Positions 5,689 to 6,354 of a DNA stretch of 6,354 nt are shown here, one piece after another. The notes under the pieces are model-generated. The model worked only from the letters and a program-made list of their open reading frames with translations, did no database searches and was not told the origin of the DNA. A program made the position numbers and the translations under genes. The stretch is from Alphaproteobacteria bacterium (GTDB lineage Bacteria > Pseudomonadota > Alphaproteobacteria > Micropepsales > Micropepsaceae): positions 1-6,354 of the forward strand of contig JAATGK010000293.1 of assembly GCA_015654715.1 (NCBI GenBank). Direction: 5' to 3'. How positions within the stretch are numbered: position 1 is the stretch's first letter; every line of letters starts with the position of its first letter.

Positions 5689-6354
5689 ATGACCAAAGTT
5701 ACGCGGCTTACCTTGGATGACGAAGGCGCTCTTGAGCGCAGGCGCATCCACTTGCGCGAAATTTCCGATGATCTGGACGCGCCGCTCGACACGGTGGGCC
5801 AGGATTTGCGCACCGCACGTCTTCGGCGTGGTGACGATCTGGCGGCGGTGTCGCGCGTGCTTAAGATCCGCAAAGATCATCTCGAAGCCCTCGAAGAGGA
5901 TCGCATCGAAGCGTTGCCGGGCCGTACCTACGCGGTCGGGTTCATTCGTTCGTATGCGGATTATCTCGGGCTCGATGCGGTGCAGTGCGTCGAACGTTTC
6001 AAGGCCGAAATCGCGGGCCGTACCGATCCGACACTAACACCGATCACGGTGATCGATGACGACGACGAGCATCGCATGCCGCACGGCTGGAAGATCATGG
6101 CCGGCATTGTCGTGTTGCTCGTGCTCTATGGCGCTTATCAGCTCGCCGCGTCCGCCGATCGCATGCTCAACGACAAGACGGTCGAGCCGGTGCCGATGAT
6201 GGTCAAGCGTCCGGGCGCGCATAAGCCGATCATAAAGGCCGCCGAGACGCCGCCGCCGGCGCCGACGCAGCCCGCGGCTGACGCTCTGCCCGGACAGACC
6301 GACGCAACTTATGGCGGCGCGGTCCCGGGGCAGCCGAATGCGACGCCGCCCGCC
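5689..6354 (+). CDS. RodZ-like helix-turn-helix membrane protein (3' end outside window)
   Basis: The frame is open from ATG 5689 to the window edge, giving 222 residues. A cytoplasmic Cro/CI-type HTH domain (about 36-105) includes VGQDLRTARLRRGDDLAAVSRVLKIRKDHLEALEEDRIEALPGRTYAVGFIRSYADYLGL, the typical HTH_25/RodZ pattern. A single membrane segment follows (about 136-153, IMAGIVVLLVLYGAYQLA), then a Pro/Ala-rich periplasmic linker from about 185. In the family a C-terminal periplasmic domain (DUF4115) would come next, outside the window. RodZ binds MreB and supports rod shape; alphaproteobacterial members of this type are less studied, so the role is by family. The HTH helix of RodZ is used for protein contact rather than DNA binding. 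The Shine-Dalgarno match is weak (AGGGTG, 5672-5677, about 11 nt away), but the start agrees with remembered homologues. In related genomes ispG often follows. Confidence 0.88.
   Translation, partial: MTKVTRLTLDDEGALERRRIHLREISDDLDAPLDTVGQDLRTARLRRGDDLAAVSRVLKIRKDHLEALEEDRIEALPGRTYAVGFIRSYADYLGLDAVQCVERFKAEIAGRTDPTLTPITVIDDDDEHRMPHGWKIMAGIVVLLVLYGAYQLAASADRMLNDKTVEPVPMMVKRPGAHKPIIKAAETPPPAPTQPAADALPGQTDATYGGAVPGQPNATPPA

Noticed and set aside
1..6354. CRISPR array, tRNA or rRNA gene, transposase
   Set aside because: I saw no regularly spaced repeats, no tRNA-like fold with a recognisable T-arm sequence, no rRNA sequence and no transposase motif.

Overview
The window is GC-rich, densely packed DNA from an alphaproteobacterium, most likely of the Hyphomicrobiales (Rhizobiales). 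The clues are the gene set and order (DUF1178, ubiG, lysC, ptsP, RodZ-like gene), the stand-alone alphaproteobacterial type of UbiG and LysC, and an EI-Ntr with an N-terminal GAF domain. The genus cannot be given from sequence reading alone.

Layout: 1-216 is the 3' end of a DUF1178 family gene (+). It overlaps by one base a small, unrecognised, probably exported protein with four cysteines (216-599, +). The space between this gene and the convergent ubiG (1064-1807, -) is filled almost exactly by a 459-bp unit, 602-1060. That unit is a DUF559 (Vsr-like, PD-(D/E)xK fold) nuclease gene on the minus strand, bounded by two ~43-bp inverted repeats that match at 37 of 43 positions. Each repeat has an outward hairpin and an inward G-rich tail. 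The gene's stop codon lies in one tail, and its ribosome-binding site and likely GTG start lie in the other repeat. A divergent control region (1808-1920) separates ubiG from lysC (+, 1921-3144). ptsP (3160-5427, +) follows lysC after 15 bp with a strong Shine-Dalgarno sequence. A 261-bp intergenic stretch then leads to a RodZ-like gene (5689 onward, +) that runs off the window.

Functionally this is mostly housekeeping DNA: ubiquinone synthesis (UbiG), the first step of the aspartate amino-acid family (LysC), nitrogen phosphotransferase signalling (PtsP/EI-Ntr) and a cell-shape or membrane HTH protein.

Two things stand out. (1) lysC is interrupted by a single in-frame TAG at 2914-2916. The same frame then continues with a well-preserved second ACT domain to 3144, giving the normal family length of about 407 codons. 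(2) The inverted-repeat/DUF559 unit looks like a compact mobile or REP-like cassette. Its hairpin would hide the nuclease ribosome-binding site in read-through transcripts coming from ubiG.
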